DNA from: Gemmobacter sp.
Lineage (GTDB): Bacteria; Pseudomonadota; Alphaproteobacteria; Rhodobacterales; Rhodobacteraceae
DNA: 7,909 nt
Direction of reading: 5' to 3'
Assembly (NCBI GenBank): GCA_030656535.1
Contig: JAUSPL010000388.1
Location: forward strand, 1-7,909
This document shows, piece by piece, positions 1 through 6,752 of the stretch; within the stretch, counting starts at the first letter, position 1, and the number at the start of each line of letters is the position of its first letter. The notes below the pieces were generated by a model. That model ran no database searches, was not told the DNA's origin, and worked only from the letters and a program-made list of their open reading frames with translations. The position numbers and the translations under genes are program-made.

Positions 1-105
1 ATCAATCGCATGACGCGTGTCGAGCGACATCAAATGCACGACGACATATTTCGTCACCTGATCCAGCGTCAGCGTGATCCCCGCGACGATCCCTGCCAGT
101 CTCAT
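1..105 (-). CDS. lspA: Lipoprotein signal peptidase (signal peptidase II), N-terminal part
   Basis: LspA is an inner-membrane aspartyl protease that cleaves the signal peptide of diacylglyceryl-modified prolipoproteins just before the lipid-carrying cysteine. Only the first 35 codons are in the window; the gene continues past the left edge. The visible protein begins MRLAGIVAGITLTLDQVTKY, which is the first hydrophobic segment followed by the family's DQ-x-TK signature (D15, Q16, T18, K19). The two catalytic aspartates lie outside the window. I chose the ATG at 105 because it puts DQ at the spacing usual for this family and has AAAGG 7 nt upstream. In-frame ATGs at 120 and 138 would add 5 or 11 polar residues; the one at 120 also has a weak AAGG. 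The gene lies 76 nt downstream of purH on the same strand with no terminator visible between them, so it is probably the last known member of that operon. Confidence 0.85.
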   Translation of the reverse strand, partial: MRLAGIVAGITLTLDQVTKYVVVHLMSLDTRHAID

Positions 106-181
106 CCGCCTGCCTTTCATTTCGCCTTGTGGCCGCATGGTTCAGGGGTACCCCCCGGCCAAGCCCACAGGAAACTGCGTA

Positions 182-1768
182 TCAGTGCCGGAAATGCCGC
201 ATCCCGGTAAAGACCATTGCCAGCCCCGCCGCATCGGCCGCTGCGATCACCTCGGCGTCGCGCATCGACCCGCCTGGCTGGATTACCGCGGTTGCCCCGG
301 CCTCGGCCGCAGCCAGCAACCCGTCGGCAAACGGAAAGAACGCGTCCGACGCCACAACCGAACCCTTGGTCAAGGGCACGGCCAAGCCCAGCACCTCGGC
401 CATATCCTGTGATTTGCGCGCGGCGATGCGGGTGCTGTCGACCCGGCTCATCTGCCCTGCCCCAACGCCGACGGTGGCGCCATCCTTGACATAGATGATG
501 GCGTTGGACTTGACATGTTTTGCCACCTTCCACGCGAACAGCAGGTCCGCCAGCTCGGCATCGGTCGGCGCGCGTTTGGTTACCACCGTCAGGTCGGCCA
601 AAGTGACACCGCCATTGTCGCGGTCCTGCACCAGAAATCCACCTGCCACTTGCCGGAAGCCAAGCCCGCGCGACGCCGGATCGGGCAAGCCCTTGGTCGT
701 CAGCAGGCGAAGGTTCTTCTTGCTTGCGAAAACCGCTTTCGCCGCATCGTCGGCACCGGGCGCGATGACGACTTCGGTAAAGATCTCGGCGATCTTTTCC
801 GCCGTTGGTCCATCCAGCGGGTGGTTCAACGCGACGATGCCGCCAAAGGCAGAGGTACGGTCGCAATCAAACGCCCGGGCATAGGCCTCGGCCAAGGTCG
901 CACCCGTGGCAACGCCGCAGGGGTTGGCGTGCTTGATGATGGCGCAGGCAGGGCCCATGCCCGCGAATTCGGCCACCAACTCGAAGGCGGCGTCGGTGTC
1001 GTTGATGTTATTATAGGACAGTTCCTTGCCCTGCCATTGGTGCGCCGTGGCGACACCGGGTCGGTTCGATCCATCGACATAAAACGCCGCAGATTGATGC
1101 GGGTTTTCACCATACCGCAGGGGCTGTGCCAAAGTGCCGGCAAAAGCGCGGCGGCGCGGCGTCGTCTCGCCGATTGCGCCGGCCATCCAGGTGGAGACGG
1201 CAGCATCATAGGCGGCGGTGCGGGCATAGGCGATCTGGGCCAGACGCTGACGGAAAACCAGCGTTGTGGACCCGTCATGTGTCTTCATCTCGGCCAGGAT
1301 GCCCGCATAGTCCTGCGGGTCGGTGACCACGTTCACAAAGCGGTGGTTCTTTGCCCCCGCGCGGATCATCGCAGGGCCGCCAATGTCGATGTTTTCTATG
1401 CAGGTGTCATAGTCGGCACCTTTGGCTACCGTCGCCTCGAACGGATAAAGGTTCACCACCAACAGGTCGATCGGTTCAATTCCGTGTGCGGCCATCGCCA
1501 CCAGATGCTCATCGTCATCGCGCAGTGCCAGAAGGCCCCCGTGCACCATCGGATGCAATGTCTTGACGCGCCCATCCATCATTTCAGGAAAGCCGGTCAC
1601 TTCGGACACGTCCCGCACCTTCAGGCCAGCGGCGCGCAGCGTCATCGCTGTGCCGCCTGTCGAAATCAACTCGACTCCTTGCGCGGCTAGTGCGCGTGAA
1701 AACTCGATCACACCGGATTTTTCGGAAACCGAGATCAGCGCGCGGCCGATCGGCACGAGATTGGTCAT
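182..1768 (-). CDS. purH: Bifunctional AICAR formyltransferase / IMP cyclohydrolase
   Basis: PurH catalyses the last two steps of de novo purine synthesis in the cytosol: formyl transfer from 10-formyltetrahydrofolate to AICAR, then ring closure of FAICAR to IMP. The protein is 528 residues, the usual length (E. coli about 529). The N-terminal IMP cyclohydrolase (MGS-like) domain shows STGGT at 36-40 and GFPEMMDGRVKTLHP at 59-73. The transformylase domain has RYGENPHQ at 218-225 and the KHANPCG motif near 279-285, whose Lys-His pair is catalytic in the family. Near the C-terminus are DAFFPF, QPGGSMRD and the terminal MRHFRH typical of the family. The start is the ATG at 1768, with AAAGGG about 6 nt upstream and the family's N-terminus. 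A GTG at 1789 overlaps the stop of the upstream gene and would add 7 residues, but it is less likely. The tight junction implies co-transcription with the heparinase-like gene. Confidence 0.98.
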   Translation of the reverse strand: MTNLVPIGRALISVSEKSGVIEFSRALAAQGVELISTGGTAMTLRAAGLKVRDVSEVTGFPEMMDGRVKTLHPMVHGGLLALRDDDEHLVAMAAHGIEPIDLLVVNLYPFEATVAKGADYDTCIENIDIGGPAMIRAGAKNHRFVNVVTDPQDYAGILAEMKTHDGSTTLVFRQRLAQIAYARTAAYDAAVSTWMAGAIGETTPRRRAFAGTLAQPLRYGENPHQSAAFYVDGSNRPGVATAHQWQGKELSYNNINDTDAAFELVAEFAGMGPACAIIKHANPCGVATGATLAEAYARAFDCDRTSAFGGIVALNHPLDGPTAEKIAEIFTEVVIAPGADDAAKAVFASKKNLRLLTTKGLPDPASRGLGFRQVAGGFLVQDRDNGGVTLADLTVVTKRAPTDAELADLLFAWKVAKHVKSNAIIYVKDGATVGVGAGQMSRVDSTRIAARKSQDMAEVLGLAVPLTKGSVVASDAFFPFADGLLAAAEAGATAVIQPGGSMRDAEVIAAADAAGLAMVFTGMRHFRH

Positions 1769-1785
1769 GGCTCTGCCCTTTCGTG

Positions 1786-3531
1786 TCACTGCGCGGTCAG
1801 GTCGTCCCGTTCCAGATCGCGTATGGCAAGCGGGGTATCCTGTGCTTTCGCCAAGGTCCAGCCAACTTGTGCGGCATAATCGAGGACTATGCCGGAAAGA
1901 ACGATCTGTTTCGTCGCGCGGGGCTTCAGCCTGCCCTTTTCAAGGTAGACGGACGGATCAAGCGACAATGTCGCCGACCCGTCGTGGCGAAAGACCCAGA
2001 TTTCGCCGCTTTTCAAGGCAAGTGATATGGCGGTTCCGCCCAAATCCAGTTCAGCGTCGACCTCGGGATGCAAATGGAATCGCACGTTGAACCGGATACC
2101 CTGCATCCGCAGCGCCTCCATGACCGCATCAAGCCGCTTGCGTTCGACCCCGGTATAGGCGCCCAGGCTGTCCTCGCCGGTCAACCTGCGGCCATCGGTC
2201 GACAGTTCCAGCGCGCGCATGTGGGTCAACCCATGGGTCGCAGACCAGCCATTGTGACCCAAAAGCAGGTGTTGCCCATCCTGTCCTGCGCTTTGCCGGG
2301 CTTGGGTGACCTGGGCTCGGTCCGTCAACCGTTCACCCTGCCCCAGACGAGACGACGAAAACCCCTCAAGCGCGAGGGTGGAATGAGACGCAGTCGCCCG
2401 ACCTGCCCGTCGCCATTCAGGCCCGAACGGTGCGCCTGACCCGCAACTGACGATCAGCGGCCGACGCCCCGAAGTCAGCTCGAACGCCAGCGTAGAGGCA
2501 TGGGCTGCGGCGGAGGCGGGGCCTTCGGGTGGGGCCTTGGCGTCGATGATCACAGTGGTGCGCCCCGACGACAGCCGGTTGAACCCCATTGCAAGGCCAG
2601 TTGCCGCCATTGCCTTGACGCCGGATTGGGCCAGGGCATGATCCAGCCGCCCCTCCAGACCGCGCCCCCCTCCGTGAAAGCGCGCCAGCCCCCCATCGGA
2701 ATGACGCAGCGCCCGCAGGGTTGGGGCGATACGTTCGATCGCGGCCAGATGTTCAGGCGATACGGTTCGTCCAGCCTCGGCCAGCGCCTGCGCGGCCCAA
2801 CTCAGCAGGGTAAAGACCTCAAGCAATTCCTCGGGGTTGCGGGTGGGAATTCCACCTTCGGAATCAATTTCGCGGACGCACTCGCGGGCCAGCGCGGCGA
2901 CGGCGGGATCAACCAGTCGCTCCATCCCCGTCAGCGCAAGGCCGGCATAGATCAGCCCTGTCAGCGCCTCGAACCTGGGCAGACCGGGGGCGGCCGTGTG
3001 CCAGCGGCGCGACAGGTATACGGTCTGGCGCGACAACGCCCGAAAATAGGCTGTGCTGTCGGCGGTGTCGCGGCCCGACAAAAGAAACAGCGCATGATTG
3101 ATCCACCGGATCAGGCGGCGCCCGGTCAGATCCGGCGTCCAACCGGCGCCGCGCCCTTTGCCATAGCGGGCGATCCACCCGTATACCCAGTCCTGAGCCA
3201 CCTTGCGCGCAGGCGGCGCACCCACGGCGGCAAGGTCATCCAGCCAGGCAAACCCTTGCGCCGCATCGGAAAACGCAACGTCAGGCGGTATCACGTCCCA
3301 CAATGACCGGCCCGGAGCCTCGACCAGCGCACCCCCCAACAGATAGTTGCCCGCCACCAATTGCCGACCCCGCGCCATCATCCCGATGGTGCGCGGTTCA
3401 GGTTGCGATTCAAACGCGGTCGCGGGCTTTGACCACCCGGCGGCCCATGCATGGATGCGGTCGGCCAGCCGGGTCCGGCGGCCTGGGTCCGGGCCGTCTG
3501 GGCCAGCGGAAGGGGGCGGGGTATCCGTCAT
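1786..3531 (-). CDS. Heparinase II/III family protein, probably cytosolic
   Basis: This 581-residue protein resembles the heparinase II/III family of polysaccharide lyases and related proteins found near purH in Rhodobacterales. The first 50 or so residues are Pro/Gly/Arg-rich, followed by a helical, probably alpha/alpha-toroid region (about 80-320). The C-terminal beta-rich heparinase II/III-like part starts near 340 with HASTLAFEL (344-352), LIVSCGSG (359-366) and ATASHSTLALEG (379-390), and continues with RFHLHPEVDAELDLGG (484-499) and IWVFRH (511-516). I can see neither a signal peptide nor a membrane segment, so export by the usual route is not indicated. I could not assign catalytic Tyr/His residues, and the substrate is unknown; activity on heparin is not implied. 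The ATG at 3531 has only a weak ribosome binding site but follows a plausible promoter. The stop overlaps the region just before purH, which suggests an operon with an unexplained link to purine synthesis or simple co-location. Confidence 0.88.
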   Translation of the reverse strand: MTDTPPPSAGPDGPDPGRRTRLADRIHAWAAGWSKPATAFESQPEPRTIGMMARGRQLVAGNYLLGGALVEAPGRSLWDVIPPDVAFSDAAQGFAWLDDLAAVGAPPARKVAQDWVYGWIARYGKGRGAGWTPDLTGRRLIRWINHALFLLSGRDTADSTAYFRALSRQTVYLSRRWHTAAPGLPRFEALTGLIYAGLALTGMERLVDPAVAALARECVREIDSEGGIPTRNPEELLEVFTLLSWAAQALAEAGRTVSPEHLAAIERIAPTLRALRHSDGGLARFHGGGRGLEGRLDHALAQSGVKAMAATGLAMGFNRLSSGRTTVIIDAKAPPEGPASAAAHASTLAFELTSGRRPLIVSCGSGAPFGPEWRRAGRATASHSTLALEGFSSSRLGQGERLTDRAQVTQARQSAGQDGQHLLLGHNGWSATHGLTHMRALELSTDGRRLTGEDSLGAYTGVERKRLDAVMEALRMQGIRFNVRFHLHPEVDAELDLGGTAISLALKSGEIWVFRHDGSATLSLDPSVYLEKGRLKPRATKQIVLSGIVLDYAAQVGWTLAKAQDTPLAIRDLERDDLTAQ

Positions 3532-3575
3532 TGCCTGTGGTGCCTGTGCGGCTTGCCGTGTGATGCTCGGCCTGC

Positions 3576-3604
3576 ACCATAGCGGCGGGGTCGCGCTCTG
3601 TCAC
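3576..3604 (-). promoter_or_regulatory. Candidate sigma70-type promoter for heparinase-like gene, purH and lspA
   Basis: On the minus strand, GTGACA (3604-3599; 5 of 6 matches to TTGACA) is separated by exactly 17 nt from TATGGT (3581-3576; 4 of 6 matches to TATAAT). Transcription would start near 3569, giving a leader of about 38 nt before the ATG at 3531. It lies in the only sizeable gap of the minus-strand gene block. This is a pattern match by eye with no experimental support. Confidence 0.45.
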
Positions 3605-3642
3605 CCGGGGAAAATACCGGGCGGCGGTGTCAGCTGTCTTGT

Positions 3643-4908
3643 TCAGGCCCGGCGCAGCGTAACGATGAAAAACCCGTCCATGCCGCCCGAGTCCGGCCAA
3701 AAATCCGGACGCAGCCGGATCGCGCCCTGTGCGGTGATCCAGTCGTCGGGCAGGCCCTCTGGCGGGATCACGGTCAGCGACGGGTGACGCGCCAGCGCTG
3801 CACTCAGTTGATCCTCGCCTTCCGCAGGCAGCAACGAACAGGTGCAATAGGTGATGCGTCCACCCGGACGGGTCAGCGCAACGGCGCGGTCGATCAATTG
3901 GCATTGCAAGGTCAACAGGTTTGGCAGATCGCTGTCGTCCTTGACAAAGGGCAGGTCAGGATGCCGGCGCACCGTGCCGGTGGCCGAGCATGGCGCATCC
4001 AACAGCACAGCGTCAAACGGCGCGGGCGCTTGCCATGCCAATGCGTCATCCGTGACCAGATTGGCGCTCAGACCCGTGCGGGTCAGGTTGTCGCGCAAAC
4101 GCTGCATCCGGGGGCCCGAGATATCAAGCGCCGTGACGTTCGCGCCTGCGGCGGCCATCTGCAGCGTCTTGCCGCCCGGTGCGGCGCAGATATCCAGAAC
4201 CGACTCGCCGGGGGTTGCGTTCAACATCCTTGCCGGGATCGCCGCCGCAGCGTCCTGAACCCACCAATCACCCGTCGCAAAGCCCGGCAGCCCTGTGACC
4301 TGCACCGTGGTGCGCAGCCGCAGACTGCCGGTCGGCAACAGATCGGCCCCCAGTGTTTGCGACCATTCTTCTGCCCGCGCGGGGTCTTTGACCGTCAGGT
4401 CTATCGGGGCGCCAGCCAAATGTGCGGCCTCGATCCCGGTCACAACCGCGCGGCCCCACAGATGCACAAGCGGTTGCCGCAGCCAGCGCGGCATCTGTTG
4501 GACCGGCAGGGCGGCCAACCCTGGATCGCCCGCCACCTTGCGCAGCACAGCGTTCACAAAACCTGCCGCCGGGGCGGTACGTTTTCCTTCACGGGTCAAG
4601 GACACGGCGGCGTTGACGATGCCGTGTGCATCGGCAGGACGCTCGACAAGTTCGGCTGACGCCAGCCACAAGATGGCGCGCACCTCGTCCGCAGGCGACT
4701 TGCGCAAGTGTTTTTCCAGCAGCACATCCAGCGAGTTGATCCGGCGCAGCGCAGACAACGCAAGACGCTGGGCCCGGGCGCGGTCATCGGGCGCAAGTCT
4801 GGACAGCGGTCCGTTGGCATCCGCAAGCACATCCGACAGCATGCGTCCCGCCGTCACCTGCAACAGCACTGCCACCCCAGCCCGCCGCGCGCCCAATGCC
4901 TCTGCCAT
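3643..4908 (-). CDS. rsmB: 16S rRNA (cytosine-5)-methyltransferase RsmB (Sun/Fmu)
   Basis: RsmB uses S-adenosylmethionine to methylate C5 of a 16S rRNA cytosine (C967 in E. coli numbering). The protein has 421 residues, close to the 429 of E. coli. Residues 1 to about 130 form the NusB-like RNA-binding domain. The Rossmann methyltransferase domain follows: QDAAAAIPARML (218-229), the SAM motif I VLDICAAPGGKT (237-248), motif IV DAPCSATGTVRRHPD (304-318) with Cys307, and motif VI RITYCTCS (351-358) with Cys357, which matches the catalytic cysteine position of m5C RNA methyltransferases. The end, PDFWPDSGGMDGFF, is typical. Nothing essential appears missing. The start at 4908 has GAGGG 6 nt upstream. 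The gene is divergent from the SDHAF4-type gene and lies 111 nt before the heparinase-like gene. Confidence 0.97.
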   Translation of the reverse strand: MAEALGARRAGVAVLLQVTAGRMLSDVLADANGPLSRLAPDDRARAQRLALSALRRINSLDVLLEKHLRKSPADEVRAILWLASAELVERPADAHGIVNAAVSLTREGKRTAPAAGFVNAVLRKVAGDPGLAALPVQQMPRWLRQPLVHLWGRAVVTGIEAAHLAGAPIDLTVKDPARAEEWSQTLGADLLPTGSLRLRTTVQVTGLPGFATGDWWVQDAAAAIPARMLNATPGESVLDICAAPGGKTLQMAAAGANVTALDISGPRMQRLRDNLTRTGLSANLVTDDALAWQAPAPFDAVLLDAPCSATGTVRRHPDLPFVKDDSDLPNLLTLQCQLIDRAVALTRPGGRITYCTCSLLPAEGEDQLSAALARHPSLTVIPPEGLPDDWITAQGAIRLRPDFWPDSGGMDGFFIVTLRRA

Positions 4909-4929
4909 CCATCGCCCTCTTTAATTAGC

Positions 4930-4946
4930 GCAGCCCGTTTGGGCGC
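4930..4946. repeat. Small inverted repeat in the divergent intergenic region
   Basis: GCCC (4933-4936) and GGGC (4941-4944) form a stem with a GTTT loop, extended by two pairs (4930-4931 with 4945-4946) around a bulged A at 4932. It sits between rsmB and the SDHAF4-type gene and would fall in the rsmB leader if transcription starts upstream of it. There is no U tract to suggest a terminator. It may be an operator or have no function. Confidence 0.3.
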
Positions 4947-4951
4947 ATTGC

Positions 4952-4979
4952 TTGTCTCATCCGCATTTGCGCGTATATC
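4952..4979 (+). promoter_or_regulatory. Candidate promoter for the SDHAF4-type gene and nitrilase
   Basis: TTGTCT (4952-4957; 4 of 6 to TTGACA) and TATATC (4974-4979; 4 of 6 to TATAAT) are spaced 16 nt apart on the plus strand. Transcription would start near 4986, about 26 nt before the ATG at 5012. This is the only AT-richer element pair in the 103-bp divergent region pointing this way. It was read by eye and is modest evidence only. Confidence 0.4.
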
Positions 4980-5011
4980 ACAGGGAACCCCGAGACAAGG
5001 AACACCGCCCG

Positions 5012-5203
5012 ATGTCCGACATTCCAGACCCCAAGCAACCAACAGATCTGCCCCCTGCCGCTGTGCGTGCCCTGGCCGAAGCAGAGGCACGCCGCCGCGC
5101 CGCGGGCGCGCCCCCATTGCCAATAGAACTTGGCGGGCGCAATGGCCCCGAGCCGGTTCGGTTTGGCGACTGGGAGAAAAAAGGCATCGCGATTGACTTC
5201 TGA
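5012..5203 (+). CDS. DUF1674 protein, succinate dehydrogenase assembly factor 4 (SDHAF4) family
   Basis: This 63-residue protein has a Pro/Ala/Arg-rich, probably disordered first half and ends in the conserved family signature: GPEPVRFGDWEKKGIAIDF, residues 45-63. In the mitochondrial relatives (SDHAF4/Sdh8) this C-terminal block binds the flavinylated succinate dehydrogenase subunit A and protects it until it joins the iron-sulfur subunit. A similar role here is inferred by family. No sdh gene is in the window. The start at 5012 has AAGGA 10 nt upstream (4997-5001), and the protein then begins MSDIPDPKQP. An in-frame TTG at 4952 would add 20 residues but overlaps the candidate promoter, so I reject it. 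The 3' end overlaps the probable TTG start of the next gene by 11 nt. Confidence 0.85.
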   Translation: MSDIPDPKQPTDLPPAAVRALAEAEARRRAAGAPPLPIELGGRNGPEPVRFGDWEKKGIAIDF

Positions 5204-6104
5204 CCTCGTTCGGATAGCCGCTGCTGCTTATCCACTGACATGGTTCGATGATTTCACGGCGTATGAGGCCAAGCTGACAAGCTGGGTTGCCAAGGGGGCA
5301 GCCACCGGGGCGGACCTTCTGGTGTTTCCTGAATATGGGGCCATGGAACTGGCCAGTCTGGGGGGCGCCAAGGTCGCCGCAGATCTACAGGCGTCGCTGC
5401 TTCAGGTCGCGGGCCACCGCGCGGCGTCAGATGCACTGCATCTGCGGCTGGCAGCGCAGCACGGGATTCACATCCTTGGCGCGTCAGGACCCGTCTTTGC
5501 CGACTCAAGTCCCGGCAAGACACAGATCGCGGGGTCGCGTCCGGTGAACCGCGCAACGTTCTTTGGCCCCAACGGAGTTATCGGGCATCAAGACAAGCAG
5601 ATCATGACACGGTTCGAGCGCGAGGATTGGTGTATCCGCCCCGGCGACGCACTGCGGGTGTTCAACACGCCCTTGGGTCGAATAGGGATCATCATCTGCT
5701 ACGACAGCGAGTTTCCCTTGCTGGCCCGGTCGTTGGCCGAACGGGGGGTCGAAATCCTGTTGGTGCCGTCCTGCACGGAAACCATGGCCGGGTTCAGCCG
5801 CGTGCGTATCGGGTCGATGGCGCGGGCGCTGGAAAGCCAATGCGTGGTGGTTCAGTCGCCGTTGGTGGGTCTGGCCTGTTGGTGCGCGGGCGTCGAGGCG
5901 AATCGGGGGCGCGCGGCAATCTATGGCCCTCCTGACGATGGCTGGCCGGATGACGGTATCCTGGCGCAAACGACGATGGACGAAGCCGGATGGGCAGTGG
6001 CCGACATCAGCCGCGCCCTGATCGACCAAACCCGGCGCGACGGGGGCGTCCTGAATTTGCTGCATTGGCCAGAACAGACGGACCGGCTTGCTTTGGGTGA
6101 ATAA
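5193..6104 (+). CDS. Carbon-nitrogen hydrolase (nitrilase superfamily)
   Basis: Members hydrolyse non-peptide C-N bonds (amides, nitriles, N-carbamoyl compounds) through a Glu-Lys-Cys triad. With a start at 5193 the protein is 303 residues, and the triad is complete: Glu47 in LLVFPEYG, Lys135 in HQDKQIMTRFE, and Cys169 in GIIICYDSEFP; the extra conserved Glu is probably Glu142. The order and spacing fit a cytosolic single-domain amidase, and there is no signal peptide. The TRFEREDW context recalls the poorly characterised Rim1-like branch, but I cannot place it firmly, and the substrate is unknown. The start is inferred to be TTG at 5193, with AAAGG 8 nt upstream (5180-5184) and the expected N-terminus (VRIAAAAYPL). 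An in-frame ATG at 5130 would lie deep inside the upstream gene. The 11-nt overlap suggests translational coupling with the SDHAF4-type gene. Confidence 0.88.
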   Translation: MTSDLVRIAAAAYPLTWFDDFTAYEAKLTSWVAKGAATGADLLVFPEYGAMELASLGGAKVAADLQASLLQVAGHRAASDALHLRLAAQHGIHILGASGPVFADSSPGKTQIAGSRPVNRATFFGPNGVIGHQDKQIMTRFEREDWCIRPGDALRVFNTPLGRIGIIICYDSEFPLLARSLAERGVEILLVPSCTETMAGFSRVRIGSMARALESQCVVVQSPLVGLACWCAGVEANRGRAAIYGPPDDGWPDDGILAQTTMDEAGWAVADISRALIDQTRRDGGVLNLLHWPEQTDRLALGE

Positions 6105-6532
6105 CCCTGCGCTGCCCTTCTTTACCGGCGCGCTGTAGCGAGCGCATTGCGGGGCAATACCGGGATTTTCGGACAAACCCTATCCCAAACCTGCCTGCTG
6201 CGGACCTAAGAGCGCAGTCGTTTTGGCGGCCAAGGCACCAAGGCGATTTGTTCAAACCGTCGCGGAATCAGAAGGCTGCAAAAGGGTCCCGCACTGTGGA
6301 TTTCCGGGTGGCGCCGACCAACCTGATCCAGATGGGTGGCCTATGGGTTATGCCACTTTCGTAGCATCCTGACCGTCAGACAAGGCTTGGCCTTGGCCGC
6401 AAACCGGACAAAACCGTCACATTCGGTGGACCCGAATCGATTGGGACGACGTTTTCCCTTGAATTTTCCTCAGGCAGCGCGCATTTACGTTACGCCTGCG
6501 GATCCCGCGGGCTAATTTGCGTTGGAGTGACC
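6105..6532. other. Intergenic stretch without a convincing gene, several short hairpins
   Basis: This 428-bp stretch separates the nitrilase gene from infA. I see no reading frame with a family signature, no tRNA, and no clear rho-independent terminator for the nitrilase gene. It holds short perfect inverted repeats: ATTGC-GGG-GCAAT, about 35 nt past the nitrilase stop; TTGGCGGCCAA (6223-6233); CAAGGC-TTG-GCCTTG (6381-6395); and ATTCGG-TGGAC-CCGAAT (6421-6437). There is also a tandem CCAAGGC (6230-6236 and 6238-6244). Base composition looks somewhat less GC-rich than the flanking genes. It must contain the infA promoter; TTGAAT at 6459-6464 could be a -35 element, but no good -10 follows at standard spacing. 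Possible contents are a dispersed intergenic repeat, a small RNA, or decayed coding sequence. Confidence 0.6.
6490..6515 (+). promoter_or_regulatory. Stem-loop just upstream of infA
   Basis: GCCTGCGG (6494-6501) pairs with CCGCGGGC (6505-6512) around an ATC loop, with one U-G pair. Beyond a bulged C at 6493, TTA (6490-6492) pairs with TAA (6513-6515). The stem ends 8 nt before the infA GGAG site at 6524. If transcribed, it would be a stable hairpin in the infA leader. The following bases are TTTGC, too short a U run for a standard intrinsic terminator. Confidence 0.45.
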
Positions 6533-6751
6533 ATGGCCAAGGAAGAACTGCTCGAATTCCCCGGCGTCGTGAAGGAACTCTTGCCGAATGCGACGTTCAG
6601 GGTCGAGCTGGAAAACGGCCACGAGATCATTGCGCATACGGCAGGCAAGATGCGGAAGAACCGCATCAGAGTTCTGGCAGGCGATAAAGTTCAGGTCGAA
6701 ATGACCCCCTATGATCTGACCAAGGGCCGGATCAATTATCGATTCAAGTAA
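6533..6751 (+). CDS. infA: Translation initiation factor IF-1
   Basis: IF-1 binds the A site of the 30S ribosomal subunit during initiation and supports IF-2 and IF-3. The 72-residue protein is exactly the family's usual length and is a single S1-like OB-fold. It is recognisable throughout: MAKEELLEFPG at the start, FRVELENGHEIIAH at 22-35, GKMRKNRIRVLAGDKV at 38-53 and TPYDLTKGRINYRFK at 58-72. The start is the ATG at 6533, with GGAG at 6524-6527 and 5 nt spacing. An in-frame GTG two codons upstream overlaps that GGAG and is not the start. The gene leads a tight cluster with maf (1-nt gap) and an RNase E/G gene. Confidence 0.98.
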   Translation: MAKEELLEFPGVVKELLPNATFRVELENGHEIIAHTAGKMRKNRIRVLAGDKVQVEMTPYDLTKGRINYRFK

Positions 6752-6752
6752 G

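Noticed and set aside
145..154. GGGGTACCCC perfect palindrome between purH and lspA
   Set aside because: Ten bases without a loop; likely chance in GC-rich spacer, no partner site seen.
515..1690. Long plus-strand open frame (391 codons) opposite purH
   Set aside because: It lies wholly antisense to an unmistakable purH, has no family motifs, and is the kind of frame GC-rich codon bias produces on the opposite strand.
2500..3306. Plus-strand open frame (268 codons) opposite the heparinase-like gene
   Set aside because: Antisense to a well-supported gene; low-complexity Gly/Gln/Arg-rich translation with no recognisable domain.
3604..3621. CCCGG / CCGGG inverted repeat after rsmB as a possible terminator
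   Set aside because: Only a 5-bp stem with an 8-nt loop and no U run on either strand; it also touches the candidate -35 element.
3784..4659. Plus-strand open frame (291 codons) opposite rsmB
   Set aside because: Mirror of the RsmB methyltransferase reading; Arg/Gln-rich with no motifs.
5505..6176. Minus-strand open frame (223 codons) opposite the nitrilase gene
   Set aside because: Antisense to the conserved catalytic region of the hydrolase; its start runs into non-coding sequence without a good ribosome binding site.
6241..6262. GTTCAAACC resembling a tRNA T-loop
   Set aside because: No matching acceptor stem, D arm or anticodon arm could be folded around it.
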